Below, one piece after another: positions 17,743-27,086 of a DNA stretch of 64,000 nucleotides. The position numbers were made by a program, and so were the translations under genes. The notes under the pieces were generated by a model. The model saw nothing but the letters and a program-made list of their open reading frames with translations. It was not told where the DNA came from and searched no databases. The stretch lies in the NCBI GenBank assembly GCA_024743175.1, contig JANSXA010000002.1, positions 310,001 to 374,000 of the forward strand. The letters run 5' to 3'. Each line of letters opens with the position of its first letter. The first letter of the stretch is position 1. This DNA comes from Pseudomonadaceae bacterium (GTDB lineage Bacteria > Pseudomonadota > Gammaproteobacteria > Pseudomonadales > Azotimanducaceae).

Positions 17743-20574
17743 TTGAAGTACATACTGTTATTCACCCTTTCATTGCTTACCCTCAGCGGCTGCGGTAACA
17801 ATCCGCCAGCGCCCGCTGATGAGCAGAATACTTCAACAGAAAGTAGCATCACCCTTCGTAAAAGTCCTAATGACGACCGCGAATACCGCTACCTGCAGTT
17901 GCCGAACAAATTACGCGTTGTGCTGGTTTCCGACCCAACCACAGAAAAAGCAGCTGCTGCCATGGCTGTTTTCAGAGGCAGCAATCACGAGCCCGAAGCG
18001 CATCCGGGACTGGCGCATTTCCTGGAACACATGCTGTTCATTCAAACCGAAGCTTATCCCGAACCCAGCGGCTTTCAGGACTTTGTCAGCGCCAACGGAG
18101 GCAGCACCAACGCCTACACCGCCCTTGACCACACCAACTACTTTTTTGATGTGCAGGTATCTGCTTTTCCAGAAGCATTAGACCGTTGGGGTCACTTCTT
18201 CATTTCGCCGATCATCAGCCCGGAATATTCACAGCGTGAGAAAAATGCGGTGGATTCTGAATACCAGATGCAGCTGAAAAACGATGGCTGGCGTGGCTAT
18301 ATGGTTGGTAAACAGGCCATAAATCCTGAACATCCGAATTCCCGCTTCACTATCGGCAGCCTCGACGTACTGGAAGGTGACATTCACAACGAGTTGGTCG
18401 AATTTTTCGAAACACACTATTCCGCGGACCAGATGGGGCTGGTCGTTGTTGCCGACCAGTCGCTGGACGATCTGGAAGCAATGGTCACACCGCTGTTTGG
18501 ACAGATTGAAAACAAGGACATCGGACCCGCTTACCCGACTGTTGAACTGTTCAAAGAAGACATGTTACCCGCGACTTTAAAAATTCAGACCATCGAAGAA
18601 GGCGCCAGCATCAGCTATCTGTTCCCGTTACCCGCAGCGCGAGAGCACTACAAAAACAAACCTGAACAGTATTTTTCCAACCTGCTTGGACATGAGGGCA
18701 AAGGCAGCTTACACGAACTGTTAACCAGCAAAGGCTGGATCCAGAGCTTGGGCGCGGGTGTTGGCGAGCTGGATCGAAACACCAGTGCCATGCTTGTCAA
18801 CATAGACCTGACGCCTCTGGGTGAGCAACACACAGATGAAATTACCAATATGGTCTTTCAGGCGATTGAGCTGATCAAACAAAGTCCCGCGGAATTGTGG
18901 CGCTTTGAGGAGCAGGCCATCATTGCGGAAATGGCTTTCCGTTTTCAGGAGAAATCTTCCGCGACCGGGCTGGTTTATCAACTGGCGCCGAGGATTGATG
19001 AATATCCTCCTGCAGACCTGCTGGTTGCCCCCTATCTTATGGAGGAGTTCGACGCGCAGGTGATCGAAGAGCTGTTGAGTTACCTGCGCCCGGACAACGT
19101 GCTGGTGGAAATCAGCGGCCCGGACATCGTCGGCGACCAGGTAGAACCCTGGTTTAAAGTCCCCTTCAGTCTGGCAAGCGGCGACATCGCACAAACCACC
19201 GTAGCAGATGTAAACCTGTCGCTGCCTGAAGAGAATCCCTACCTGCCTGAGAATCTGGAGCTGGTTGCGGCAAACGACGAGCCACTGCAGCAGTATGTAC
19301 AAACTCCGGAACTTGAGCTGTGGCTGAATTCAGACGTGCAGTTCGGCAGCCCTCGCGCCAACATTTTTCTTGAGCTGGCGATTGAAGATGGCCTCATCAG
19401 CCCATCGGACAGAGCGATCGCCCAGCTTTATCGCATGATTGTTCAGGATGCCCTCAGCAAAGATGTTTATCCCGCCTACCTTGCCGGTCTGAGCTATTCG
19501 ATCAGCGTTCCTGACTCGGGATATGAGATTCGTATCGGCGGTTATCAGGATCAGCAACAGGTCCTGCTGGAGAGTGTGCTGGATGCATTTCTCAACACAG
19601 AACTCGACGCTGAACGTTTTGCCACACTGAAGAATCAGCTGATCAAAGACTGGCGAAATGCTGTTAACGACCGGCCTTACAGCCAGGCTTTTTCAGCCAT
19701 ATCTGATACGCTGCGCAGCGGACGCTGGCCTCGTCCGATGCTGATTGATGCGCTGGAGCCCGTGAAACTGGCAGATGTGCAAAGCTGGCGTCAACGCAAG
19801 CTGGACAGCTTTGCGGTGCGCGGACTTGTGCATGGTAACGTCGAGCAACAGGACGCCCAGCAGCTGGTGCAGTTGTTACGTTCCTCCCTGACATTGGCTG
19901 CACATGACTTCATCACGCCGGAAGTTAAAGATATTGATAACGCCCTGCGCCTGCAGCTTGAGGTTGATCATGCTGATGCTGCCATGGTGCTGCATGTGCA
20001 GAACCCTGATGAGAGTTTCGCCAGCCGCGCACGCAGTTCACTGGCCGCGCAGATCATGCATCCCTCCTATTTCCAGGAGCTGCGGACTGAACAACAGTTG
20101 GGTTACGTGGTCAGCGTCTCTAACCGACCCGTTGCCAATCGCGGTGGTGTATCTTTTATAGTGCAATCACCGAATACTTCTGCTGCTGAGCTTGAGCAGG
20201 CAACACTTGAGTTTGTTGATGAGTTTGTCAGCGCGTGGCCGGAGGTGAGCAGCGCTGAATTCGAACAACAGAAGTCCGGTCTGATCACGCGGCTGCTGGA
20301 GAATCCGAAAAACCTCAACGAAGCGTCCAACCGTTACTGGGCAGATTTGACCGAAAACGTCATGAGCTTCGACAGTCGCGAACAGGTGGCAGACCTGGTG
20401 GCCGGACTGACTCAGGAAGATATGCAGGCCTACTTTGGTCAGGTGCGCGAAAAGCTGCAGAATCATCGGCTACTGGTCTTTGCCCAGGGGCGATTTGAGG
20501 CAGTTCCTCAGCGCGGTCAGTTGCTCGGCAACGCTGCAGAACCCTGGGCAGCAGACGCACCGCCTGCAAGCTGA
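17743..20574 (+). CDS. M16 (insulinase/pitrilysin) zinc metallopeptidase, lipoprotein
   Basis: A 943-residue zinc peptidase of family M16A. The inverted zinc motif is H92-x2-E95-H96 in AHFLEHMLF, with the third ligand E173 in AVDSEYQ, at the spacing seen in E. coli pitrilysin. Four homologous domains of about 230 residues follow, the expected clamshell. The N-terminus is a lipoprotein signal with lipobox LSGC (Cys17), so the enzyme is probably anchored in the envelope and degrades small exported peptides. The start codon is TTG, chosen because AAGGAG (17732-17737) is correctly spaced and the lipoprotein signal starts there. The last 58 bp overlap dinG on the other strand. Confidence 0.92.
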   Translation: MKYILLFTLSLLTLSGCGNNPPAPADEQNTSTESSITLRKSPNDDREYRYLQLPNKLRVVLVSDPTTEKAAAAMAVFRGSNHEPEAHPGLAHFLEHMLFIQTEAYPEPSGFQDFVSANGGSTNAYTALDHTNYFFDVQVSAFPEALDRWGHFFISPIISPEYSQREKNAVDSEYQMQLKNDGWRGYMVGKQAINPEHPNSRFTIGSLDVLEGDIHNELVEFFETHYSADQMGLVVVADQSLDDLEAMVTPLFGQIENKDIGPAYPTVELFKEDMLPATLKIQTIEEGASISYLFPLPAAREHYKNKPEQYFSNLLGHEGKGSLHELLTSKGWIQSLGAGVGELDRNTSAMLVNIDLTPLGEQHTDEITNMVFQAIELIKQSPAELWRFEEQAIIAEMAFRFQEKSSATGLVYQLAPRIDEYPPADLLVAPYLMEEFDAQVIEELLSYLRPDNVLVEISGPDIVGDQVEPWFKVPFSLASGDIAQTTVADVNLSLPEENPYLPENLELVAANDEPLQQYVQTPELELWLNSDVQFGSPRANIFLELAIEDGLISPSDRAIAQLYRMIVQDALSKDVYPAYLAGLSYSISVPDSGYEIRIGGYQDQQQVLLESVLDAFLNTELDAERFATLKNQLIKDWRNAVNDRPYSQAFSAISDTLRSGRWPRPMLIDALEPVKLADVQSWRQRKLDSFAVRGLVHGNVEQQDAQQLVQLLRSSLTLAAHDFITPEVKDIDNALRLQLEVDHADAAMVLHVQNPDESFASRARSSLAAQIMHPSYFQELRTEQQLGYVVSVSNRPVANRGGVSFIVQSPNTSAAELEQATLEFVDEFVSAWPEVSSAEFEQQKSGLITRLLENPKNLNEASNRYWADLTENVMSFDSREQVADLVAGLTQEDMQAYFGQVREKLQNHRLLVFAQGRFEAVPQRGQLLGNAAEPWAADAPPAS

Positions 20575-22640
20575 AACTGGTAAGGCGGCAGGGACTCCAG
20601 CAGCGCCTTGCCGTACCTTTTTGTGACGATGCGTTTATCCAGCATAGTGATTGTGCCGTGGTCGTTTTCATGTCGTATCAGACGACCACACGCCTGCACC
20701 AGCTTTAGCGCTGCGTCGGGTACTGATATTTCGTAAAACGCATTGCGACCACGTGCTTCAGCCCATTCCGCCATTGCCTGATCCACTGGATCGTCTGGAA
20801 CCGCAAACGGCAGTTTGACAATAATCACGTGCCGACAATAGTCGTCTGGTAAATCCAGGCCTTCAGAGAAACTGGCCAGCCCGAACAGATAAGAGGAGAG
20901 ACCCGCATCAATGCGCTTACGGTGCTCCGCTAACAGCACCTGTTTGGCGCCCTCGCCCTGCACAAACATTTTTTCGTCGAGATCTTTAGGCAGCGCCTTG
21001 ACCACCGCATTGAGCTGGCGCCAGGAAGTAAACAGTACCAGTGCGCTCACCTGCTGGGCTAACAGGTCCGGCAACAACGACACAACTTCGTCGGTGTGGG
21101 CATCAAAATCCCTCGGCTCAGATTGCATCGGCGGTACCACAAAGCGCGCTATCTCCGGATAGTTAAAGGGACTGGCAATGCGTGCCCGCAGCACATCAGC
21201 TGACAAACCGGTGCGTTCAAAGAAGCGATCAAAACGACCCATGGCACTGAGGGTGGCCGACGTGCAGATGGCACCAAATGCACGCTGCCACAAGACCTCC
21301 TGCAGTATGTAACCTGGCTCGATGGGGGCACTGACCATTTCTATGTCGTACGGGGTTCGGTTGATCCAGCGGGCATGTCGGTACTGCGACTGCAGCGCAT
21401 AATCCTGCAGCAGAGAAAGTGTTGCCAGCGCACGGGTCTGCAGCTGCCCAACGGGCACCAGCCAGTCTTCGGCCTCGAACGCATTGGTCCAGTTCACGTC
21501 CCCGGCTACCGCGCCCTGTACCAGAGCATGAGTGCGCTCCAGGTCGTCACAGATTTTGGAGATAAACGGTACCGCGGCTGAGGCAAAATCCTGAATTGTT
21601 TCCGGCACCTCCCCCAACGGAAAACGGCAGGTGTCGAGATCATCATCGCGGACTGTGTATTCCAGTTCATGCAGACCAGCGGACAGCGCCTCCAGCGCAC
21701 CGCGCAGAGCGCCACTTTCTCCAGCCACGCTGGTGGCAAGGTCCACCAGGTCTGCCGGTCGCGCAAATCGCTGGGTCAGGCTGCCCAGCACCGAATTCAC
21801 CTGCTCCAGCCAGTTCAGGGTCGCGTTCAGCCGTGCGTTGGTCGAGAAATGTGTCTGCGTTTTCTCAGCCAGGTGGTGGGCTTCATCAAGGATGTAAATA
21901 CACTGTTCCGGTTCCGGCAGCACCGCACCGCCGCCAAGGGCCAGATCAGACAGCACCAGGTCGTGATTGGCGACAATCACGTCACTGCCTTCCAGCGCAC
22001 CACGGGCTTTGAAAAACGGACACTGCTTGAAAAAGCTGCAACGGTTATTGCTGCAGCCACGATGATCGGTGGTGACGCCTCGCCAGGCGCCATCGGGCAG
22101 CTCCTCTGGCCAGCTATCCAGCTCGCCGTCCCACTGACCTTGCGCATAACGTTCCAACATGCCCTGGTATAAAGCAGAGTGTTCGCCGGACTCGACTTCA
22201 AAAATGGGAATTTCCTGCTGCTCGGAATACTTCAGATGGTCGTCCAGGCGCTTTAAACACAGATAGCGTCCACGACCTTTGGCAAGACTGACGGTAAATT
22301 TTAACTGAGCGTTATTCTTCAGATCCGGAATGTCATGCAGCGTCACCTGCTCCTGCAGGGCAACGGTTGCTGTGCTGAGAACAATGGTTTTGCCCAGCGA
22401 CCGGGCGGTTGGAATTGCGGCAATACAATAAGCCGCGGTTTTTCCGGTACCGGTACCGGCCTCGATCACAGCAATGCGATTGTGTTCCTGGGTCAGGGTT
22501 CTGGCCACATGGGCGATCATTTCCCGCTGGCCCCGTCGTGCCTTGAAACCCCGGGCATTCAACCAGGCTCGATAAGCAGCCTGAATGGTGTTTTTCAGGT
22601 CGTCTGATAACTGATTAAGCCCCGGGGCGGATGCGTTCAT
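20517..22640 (-). CDS. dinG: ATP-dependent DNA helicase DinG
   Basis: A 707-residue superfamily-2 helicase of the XPD/DinG family that unwinds DNA 5'-3', with preference for R-loops and forks in E. coli. Walker A is EAGTGTGKT (60-68), the DEAH box is at 252-255, and the 4Fe-4S cluster ligands are C128, C196, C201 and C207, with the C-x4-C-x5-C spacing of E. coli DinG. The C-terminal RecA domain contains VQACGRLIRHENDHG. In E. coli dinG is LexA-controlled, but I see no CTGT-N8-ACAG box in the 75 bp upstream here. The 3' end overlaps the convergent M16 gene by 58 bp. Confidence 0.95.
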   Translation of the reverse strand: MNASAPGLNQLSDDLKNTIQAAYRAWLNARGFKARRGQREMIAHVARTLTQEHNRIAVIEAGTGTGKTAAYCIAAIPTARSLGKTIVLSTATVALQEQVTLHDIPDLKNNAQLKFTVSLAKGRGRYLCLKRLDDHLKYSEQQEIPIFEVESGEHSALYQGMLERYAQGQWDGELDSWPEELPDGAWRGVTTDHRGCSNNRCSFFKQCPFFKARGALEGSDVIVANHDLVLSDLALGGGAVLPEPEQCIYILDEAHHLAEKTQTHFSTNARLNATLNWLEQVNSVLGSLTQRFARPADLVDLATSVAGESGALRGALEALSAGLHELEYTVRDDDLDTCRFPLGEVPETIQDFASAAVPFISKICDDLERTHALVQGAVAGDVNWTNAFEAEDWLVPVGQLQTRALATLSLLQDYALQSQYRHARWINRTPYDIEMVSAPIEPGYILQEVLWQRAFGAICTSATLSAMGRFDRFFERTGLSADVLRARIASPFNYPEIARFVVPPMQSEPRDFDAHTDEVVSLLPDLLAQQVSALVLFTSWRQLNAVVKALPKDLDEKMFVQGEGAKQVLLAEHRKRIDAGLSSYLFGLASFSEGLDLPDDYCRHVIIVKLPFAVPDDPVDQAMAEWAEARGRNAFYEISVPDAALKLVQACGRLIRHENDHGTITMLDKRIVTKRYGKALLESLPPYQFQLAGGASAAQGSAALPSN

Positions 22641-22714
22641 CCGGCAAGCTTACTTGTCCGACCTGTGTGACACCACTGTTGAGTACCTCAATCCCTTGTG
22701 CGAGATTTCAACTT

Positions 22715-23818
22715 ATGAAAAACCTAATATTGCTTGTACTCATGTTCGGCACCGCAGCTCATGCGGGTACCGCAAATCCTCTGGTGGTGCCACCTGGTTT
22801 CACTGTCGAAACCTTGAATTTCACCGCGCCGAACGCTCGGCAGATGGCACTGACCGAAAACGGCACCCTGATTCTTGGCACGCGTCGGGCGGGCAATGTC
22901 TACGCGGTGCCCAACGCGCTGAGCGACGCTGAACCACAGGTCATCACACTGTTATCTGACCTGCGCCTGCCCAGCGGCGTAGCTGTGCAGAACGGCGATT
23001 TATACATTGGCGCCGTGGATCGCATTCTGAAAGTGTCGGAAATCGACAACCGGCTGCAGGCCGACGTACCGTACTCGGTAATCACGGACCAGCTGCCCGG
23101 GGAGTCGCATCACGGCTGGAAGTATCTGAAATTTGGCCCTGACGACGCCCTGTATGTACCTGTCGGCGCACCCTGTAACATCTGCCTGTCTGCAGACCCC
23201 CGGTTTGCCAGCCTGTTAAAGATGGACCCAGCCAGCGGTGAAACAACCATCTACGCCCACGGTATTCGAAATACTGTCGGCTTTGACTGGCATCCTGAGA
23301 ATGACAGTCTGTGGATCACCGATAACGGTCGCGACATGATGGGAGATGATATCCCCCCGGAAGAACTCAACGTCGCAACCCAGCCAGGCAAACATTTCGG
23401 CTATCCCTTTCTGCATGGCGACGGCATCCCTGACCCAGAGTTCGGTGACCACAAAGACCGCGCTAAGTACAGCTTCACTGCGCCTGCGCTGAACATTCAG
23501 GCACACTCAGCAGCGCTGGGAATTACCTTTTATGACGGACCTCAGTTCCCGCAGGATTATAAGAACGCAATCTTCATTGCCGAACACGGCTCCTGGAACC
23601 GTACCGAAAAAGTGGGCTACAAAGTCAGTGTGGTCCTGAAAAAGGCCGACGGGGTGTTGTCTTATCAACCCTTCGTCACCGGCTGGCTGCAGGGACAGGA
23701 CAACTGGGGGCGCCCCAATGATGTACTGGTTGCACCCGATGGCAGCCTGCTGATTTCTGACGATCAGGGCGGCCGGGTATACCGCGTACGCTACACCGGC
23801 GCGTTCGCCACGCCGTAA
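22715..23818 (+). CDS. Exported sorbosone/PQQ-glucose dehydrogenase-like beta-propeller
   Basis: A 367-residue periplasmic protein with a signal peptide (MKNLILLVLMFGTAAHA) and a six-bladed propeller of the soluble PQQ glucose dehydrogenase / L-sorbosone dehydrogenase family. Diagnostic segments: GESHHGWKYLKFGPDDALYV, GIRNTVGFDWHP, LWITDNGRDMMGDD and FIAEHGSWNR. The latter two correspond to Ca/PQQ-binding loops in relatives, so an aldose or aldehyde oxidation is plausible but not proven. A CNIC pair (about 154-157) may form a disulfide. The start at 22715 was chosen because it begins the signal peptide; an in-frame ATG at 22631 would add 28 non-signal residues and overlap dinG. Confidence 0.82.
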   Translation: MKNLILLVLMFGTAAHAGTANPLVVPPGFTVETLNFTAPNARQMALTENGTLILGTRRAGNVYAVPNALSDAEPQVITLLSDLRLPSGVAVQNGDLYIGAVDRILKVSEIDNRLQADVPYSVITDQLPGESHHGWKYLKFGPDDALYVPVGAPCNICLSADPRFASLLKMDPASGETTIYAHGIRNTVGFDWHPENDSLWITDNGRDMMGDDIPPEELNVATQPGKHFGYPFLHGDGIPDPEFGDHKDRAKYSFTAPALNIQAHSAALGITFYDGPQFPQDYKNAIFIAEHGSWNRTEKVGYKVSVVLKKADGVLSYQPFVTGWLQGQDNWGRPNDVLVAPDGSLLISDDQGGRVYRVRYTGAFATP

Positions 23819-23892
23819 CACCTGCCCCTGCTTGACAGAACTACAGCGGCACCTGATAGTCAGACCGCTTTAGATCCTTGGGGAGGGACAGC

Positions 23893-25554
23893 ATGACCAC
23901 CAGCTACATCGGTGCTGATCTGATTGCAGACGGCCTGGCGCAACTCGGCGTTGAACATGTGTTTGCCATCGTCAGCATCCACAACATGCCGATACTGGAT
24001 GCCATCAACCGCCTCGGGAAAACCAAAATCATCGACGTACGTCATGAACAGGCGGGCACCCATGCTGCAGATGGTTATGCGCGCGCCAGCGGTAAACTGG
24101 GGGTGATGATTGCCTCCACCGGGCCAGGTACATCCAACACAGTTACCGGCCTGTACGAAGCCCAATATGGATCTTCCCGGGTGCTGGTCATCACCGGGCA
24201 GGCAGAAACCGGGTTCTATGGCAAAGGTCTGGCTTACGTACATGAAGCTGAAAATCAGATCCCCATGCTGGCCAGTGTCTGCCGACGGGTCGAAAGCCCA
24301 CGGCATATCTCACAGCTGGGCTCTGCCTTTGCCCAGGTGATCAACGACATGTTTACCGGCCGAGGTGCGCCAGGGGCGCTGGAAATTCCAATCGACCTGC
24401 AATATGCACAGGCTGAACCGGCAACCTTCAGTCTGCCGACGCAGAATGAGTTTGAACCTGATGCTCAGCTAATCGATCAGGCGGTTGATAAAATCAAACA
24501 AAGCAGCCGACGCATCATTGTTGCCGGTGGCGGCGTCATTGCCGCGGGTGCCAGTGAGGCATTACAGACACTTGCCCGCCAGCTGGACTGCCCGGTGCTG
24601 ACTACCGTTGATGGTCGGGGCGTCCTGGCGGAAGACGACCCTCTGTGTGTCGGCAACTATTACAACAGTGCCGGAATTTACAATGCCATTCAGGGCGCGG
24701 ATCTCACCATCGCAGTGGGCACCAAATTTGCCGTTGGTGTGGATGGCCAGTTTCAGGCTCAAACGCCGCCGGGCGAAATGATTCAGATAGACATCGACGG
24801 CAACATGATCGGGCGCACCCATCGCGCCCACCTGGGCATAAAGGCTGACGCCAACCTCGCTCTGAATGCGCTTAATGCAGGCCTGGATGACCTATTGCCC
24901 AACGATGGACAGTTCAACCAGACAATCTGGGAAGCTCGCGACGGCGTGCGCGGCGCCATGCGCAAGCGTCTCGGCGCCGACTGGCCCCAGGTGATGGATA
25001 CCATACGTGCAAAGCTGCCGCGAGACAGTGTCTTTGTGCGGGACCAGACCATATCAGCCTACAACTGGGGGAATCAGCAGTTCCCCATTTACCAGCCGCG
25101 TACGTCTATCAACCCAACTTCGGGCGCTATTGGTCCAGGCTTTCCAATGAGTGTCGGTGCAGCAGTGGCTACCGGACGCAAAACTGTTGTCATTCACGGC
25201 GACGGTGGTTTCATGTTTCATGCGACTGAGCTCGCCACAGCGGCTCAGTATCAGCTGCCTTTGATCGTATGTGTGTTTAACGATTCGGGATACGGCGTAC
25301 TGCGCTGGTTGCAGGACAACCGGTTCGGCAGAATCAACGAAACCGACCTGGGTAAAGTTGCTTTTGCGCAAATGGCGCAAAGTATGGGTGTACCTGGCGA
25401 ACGGGTTGCCAGCGTTGCAGAGTTTACCCAGGCTTTTGACACTGCCGTGGCAACCAGTGGTCCGTATCTGATTGATGTCGACATGGAGCATTTTGCGCCG
25501 ATGGAAATATCGGTGATGCCAAAGCAGAAAAAAGAAGTCGATCTGCGAGGCTGA
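23893..25554 (+). CDS. Thiamine diphosphate-dependent enzyme, acetolactate synthase superfamily
   Basis: A 553-residue ThDP enzyme with the three-domain PYR / central / PP layout. The catalytic glutamate that activates ThDP is E52 in VRHEQAG; the Mg-ThDP motif runs from GDG (436-438) to N463 in CVFNDSGYG. The central domain contains VAGGGVI and AVGTKF. The closest groups are acetolactate synthase-like and benzoylformate/oxalyl-CoA decarboxylase-like enzymes; there is no regulatory subunit gene next to it, so it is probably catabolic rather than branched-chain biosynthetic. GGAGG at 23882-23886 sets the ATG start. It opens a run of same-strand genes with an acyl-CoA dehydrogenase and an M81 peptidase. 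Confidence 0.87.
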   Translation: MTTSYIGADLIADGLAQLGVEHVFAIVSIHNMPILDAINRLGKTKIIDVRHEQAGTHAADGYARASGKLGVMIASTGPGTSNTVTGLYEAQYGSSRVLVITGQAETGFYGKGLAYVHEAENQIPMLASVCRRVESPRHISQLGSAFAQVINDMFTGRGAPGALEIPIDLQYAQAEPATFSLPTQNEFEPDAQLIDQAVDKIKQSSRRIIVAGGGVIAAGASEALQTLARQLDCPVLTTVDGRGVLAEDDPLCVGNYYNSAGIYNAIQGADLTIAVGTKFAVGVDGQFQAQTPPGEMIQIDIDGNMIGRTHRAHLGIKADANLALNALNAGLDDLLPNDGQFNQTIWEARDGVRGAMRKRLGADWPQVMDTIRAKLPRDSVFVRDQTISAYNWGNQQFPIYQPRTSINPTSGAIGPGFPMSVGAAVATGRKTVVIHGDGGFMFHATELATAAQYQLPLIVCVFNDSGYGVLRWLQDNRFGRINETDLGKVAFAQMAQSMGVPGERVASVAEFTQAFDTAVATSGPYLIDVDMEHFAPMEISVMPKQKKEVDLRG

Positions 25555-25558
25555 GCCC

Positions 25559-25897
25559 ATGGCCATCCGCCTGACTAAACCCTGGATACCCTTAGAGGAA
25601 GGCATTGCTGGCCTACGCGGCCACCTTGGTGTATTTCAGCTCGCCGATGCGCAGCAGCAGATTGTTTACATAGGCTTTGCCGGCGGCAACAGCCTGTTCG
25701 GCCTGCGTGGCGAAGTCACGGCGATGAGTAAAGAGATAGCAGACAGCGCTTTTGTACGGGTGGAAATCACCACCGCTTACCTCAGCCGTTACCGTGAGCT
25801 GATGATGATACACATCGCCGACCACGGCATCCTGCCATCGGCCAACAAACTGAATAAGCAACCACTTACCCTAGGCAAAATGAGTCCCGCAGGATGA
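25559..25897 (+). CDS. Small protein with a GIY-YIG-like hairpin
   Basis: A 112-residue protein between the ThDP enzyme (4 bp gap) and the acyl-CoA dehydrogenase (4 bp ATGA overlap), so almost certainly translated with both. Residues 22-50 resemble the GIY-YIG fold: GVFQLAD, then IVYIGFAGG after ten residues, then a helix with an Arg (GLRGEV). The end reads RYRELMMIHIADHGILPSANK. Whether the nuclease residues are complete is unclear, and a nuclease in a catabolic operon would be odd, so the fold may serve a non-nuclease role. I do not recognise a named family. Confidence 0.6.
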   Translation: MAIRLTKPWIPLEEGIAGLRGHLGVFQLADAQQQIVYIGFAGGNSLFGLRGEVTAMSKEIADSAFVRVEITTAYLSRYRELMMIHIADHGILPSANKLNKQPLTLGKMSPAG

Positions 25898-27060
25898 ATT
25901 TAAATCTGACCCCGGAACAGGATCTTATCATCGGCATGGTGCGCAAATTTGTGCGTGAAGAGATTATCCCGCTGGAGATGAACCTCGACCCGGACGCCGA
26001 TGAACTACCCGCTGCGGACAAAGCCCGCCTGGTCGAAAAAACCAAAGAGATGGGGCTTTACGGCCTGGACATCCCACCGGCTTACGGCGGACCGGACATA
26101 GATCTGGTGACCCGCACTCTGATTGCGGTGGAAATGTCGCAACATAGAGCCGGTTTGTATGCACCCTGTTACGGCACGTTTGGCGGTGCAGGGCTTGCGC
26201 AGCTGTTCGAAGCCACAGACGATCAGAAAGAGCGCTATCTCTACCCCACCCTGCGCGGTGAAAAGCGCGGTTTTTTTGGCCTGTCCGAACCCTCTGGCGG
26301 CTCAGACCCCGCTCGCGCGATACAGACAAAAGCCGTGCAGGACGGTGATGACTGGGTCATCAACGGCGGTAAGCTGTGGATCAGTGGTGCCGACAGAGCC
26401 GACTTTGGTCTGGTATTTGCTCGCACGGACAGCGACCAGGGCCGCAACGGGGTCACCTGCTTCATTGTCGACACCGACACCCCGGGCTTCCATGTGCGAC
26501 GTATTGTGCACACCCTGCGCTCAGCCAATTACGCCACCGAGCTCCAGTTCGAAGACATGCGCGTGCCCGCCAGCAACATTCTCGGCAAGCTCAACCGCGG
26601 CTTCGCGATCGCCAACGATCGTCTTACGCGTCAACGTATTCCCTATGCTGCCGGATGCATAGGGGTAGCGATCAAAGCCCAGGAGATGGCCCTGGAGTAT
26701 GTGCCTCAAAGGGAGACTTTTGGTGCGCCGCTGTCTTCCCGACAGGCGATTCAGTGGATGCTGGTAGACAATGATATCGATATCAAACAGTCTCTCTGGC
26801 TGACCCTTGAAGCTGCGAGCAAGGCAGAACAAGGTGAAGTGTTTCGCAAGGAAGCCGCCATGGCTAAACTGGTGGCAACCGAAGCTGGCGGCAGAGTTGT
26901 CGACCGCTGCATGCAGATGTTTGGTGGTTTAGGCGTAGCCAAGGACCTGCCATTTGAACGCTGGTTCCGCGAAATGCGTATTCGACGCATTGGCGAAGGA
27001 CCTTCAGAAGTGCAGCGTCATGTGATTGCCCGGGAACTGCTGGGTGCATCACTTCGCTGA
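25894..27060 (+). CDS. Acyl-CoA dehydrogenase
   Basis: A 388-residue acyl-CoA dehydrogenase with all canonical parts: N-terminal helices (TPEQDLIIGMVRKFVREEI), the flavin/substrate loop SEPSGGSDPA, REPE-type FAD segment (RETFGAPLSSRQ), GGLGVAKDLPFER, and the C-terminal catalytic region IGEGPSEVQRHVIAR, where the Glu of GEG aligns with the base of medium-chain enzymes. Its start overlaps the preceding small gene by 4 bp. Co-transcription with the ThDP enzyme suggests one catabolic route, with an acyl-CoA derived from the decarboxylated or carboligated product; this is inference. Confidence 0.93.
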   Translation: MNLNLTPEQDLIIGMVRKFVREEIIPLEMNLDPDADELPAADKARLVEKTKEMGLYGLDIPPAYGGPDIDLVTRTLIAVEMSQHRAGLYAPCYGTFGGAGLAQLFEATDDQKERYLYPTLRGEKRGFFGLSEPSGGSDPARAIQTKAVQDGDDWVINGGKLWISGADRADFGLVFARTDSDQGRNGVTCFIVDTDTPGFHVRRIVHTLRSANYATELQFEDMRVPASNILGKLNRGFAIANDRLTRQRIPYAAGCIGVAIKAQEMALEYVPQRETFGAPLSSRQAIQWMLVDNDIDIKQSLWLTLEAASKAEQGEVFRKEAAMAKLVATEAGGRVVDRCMQMFGGLGVAKDLPFERWFREMRIRRIGEGPSEVQRHVIARELLGASLR

Positions 27061-27086
27061 CAAGGAATATCACGCAGGGAGGGCAC

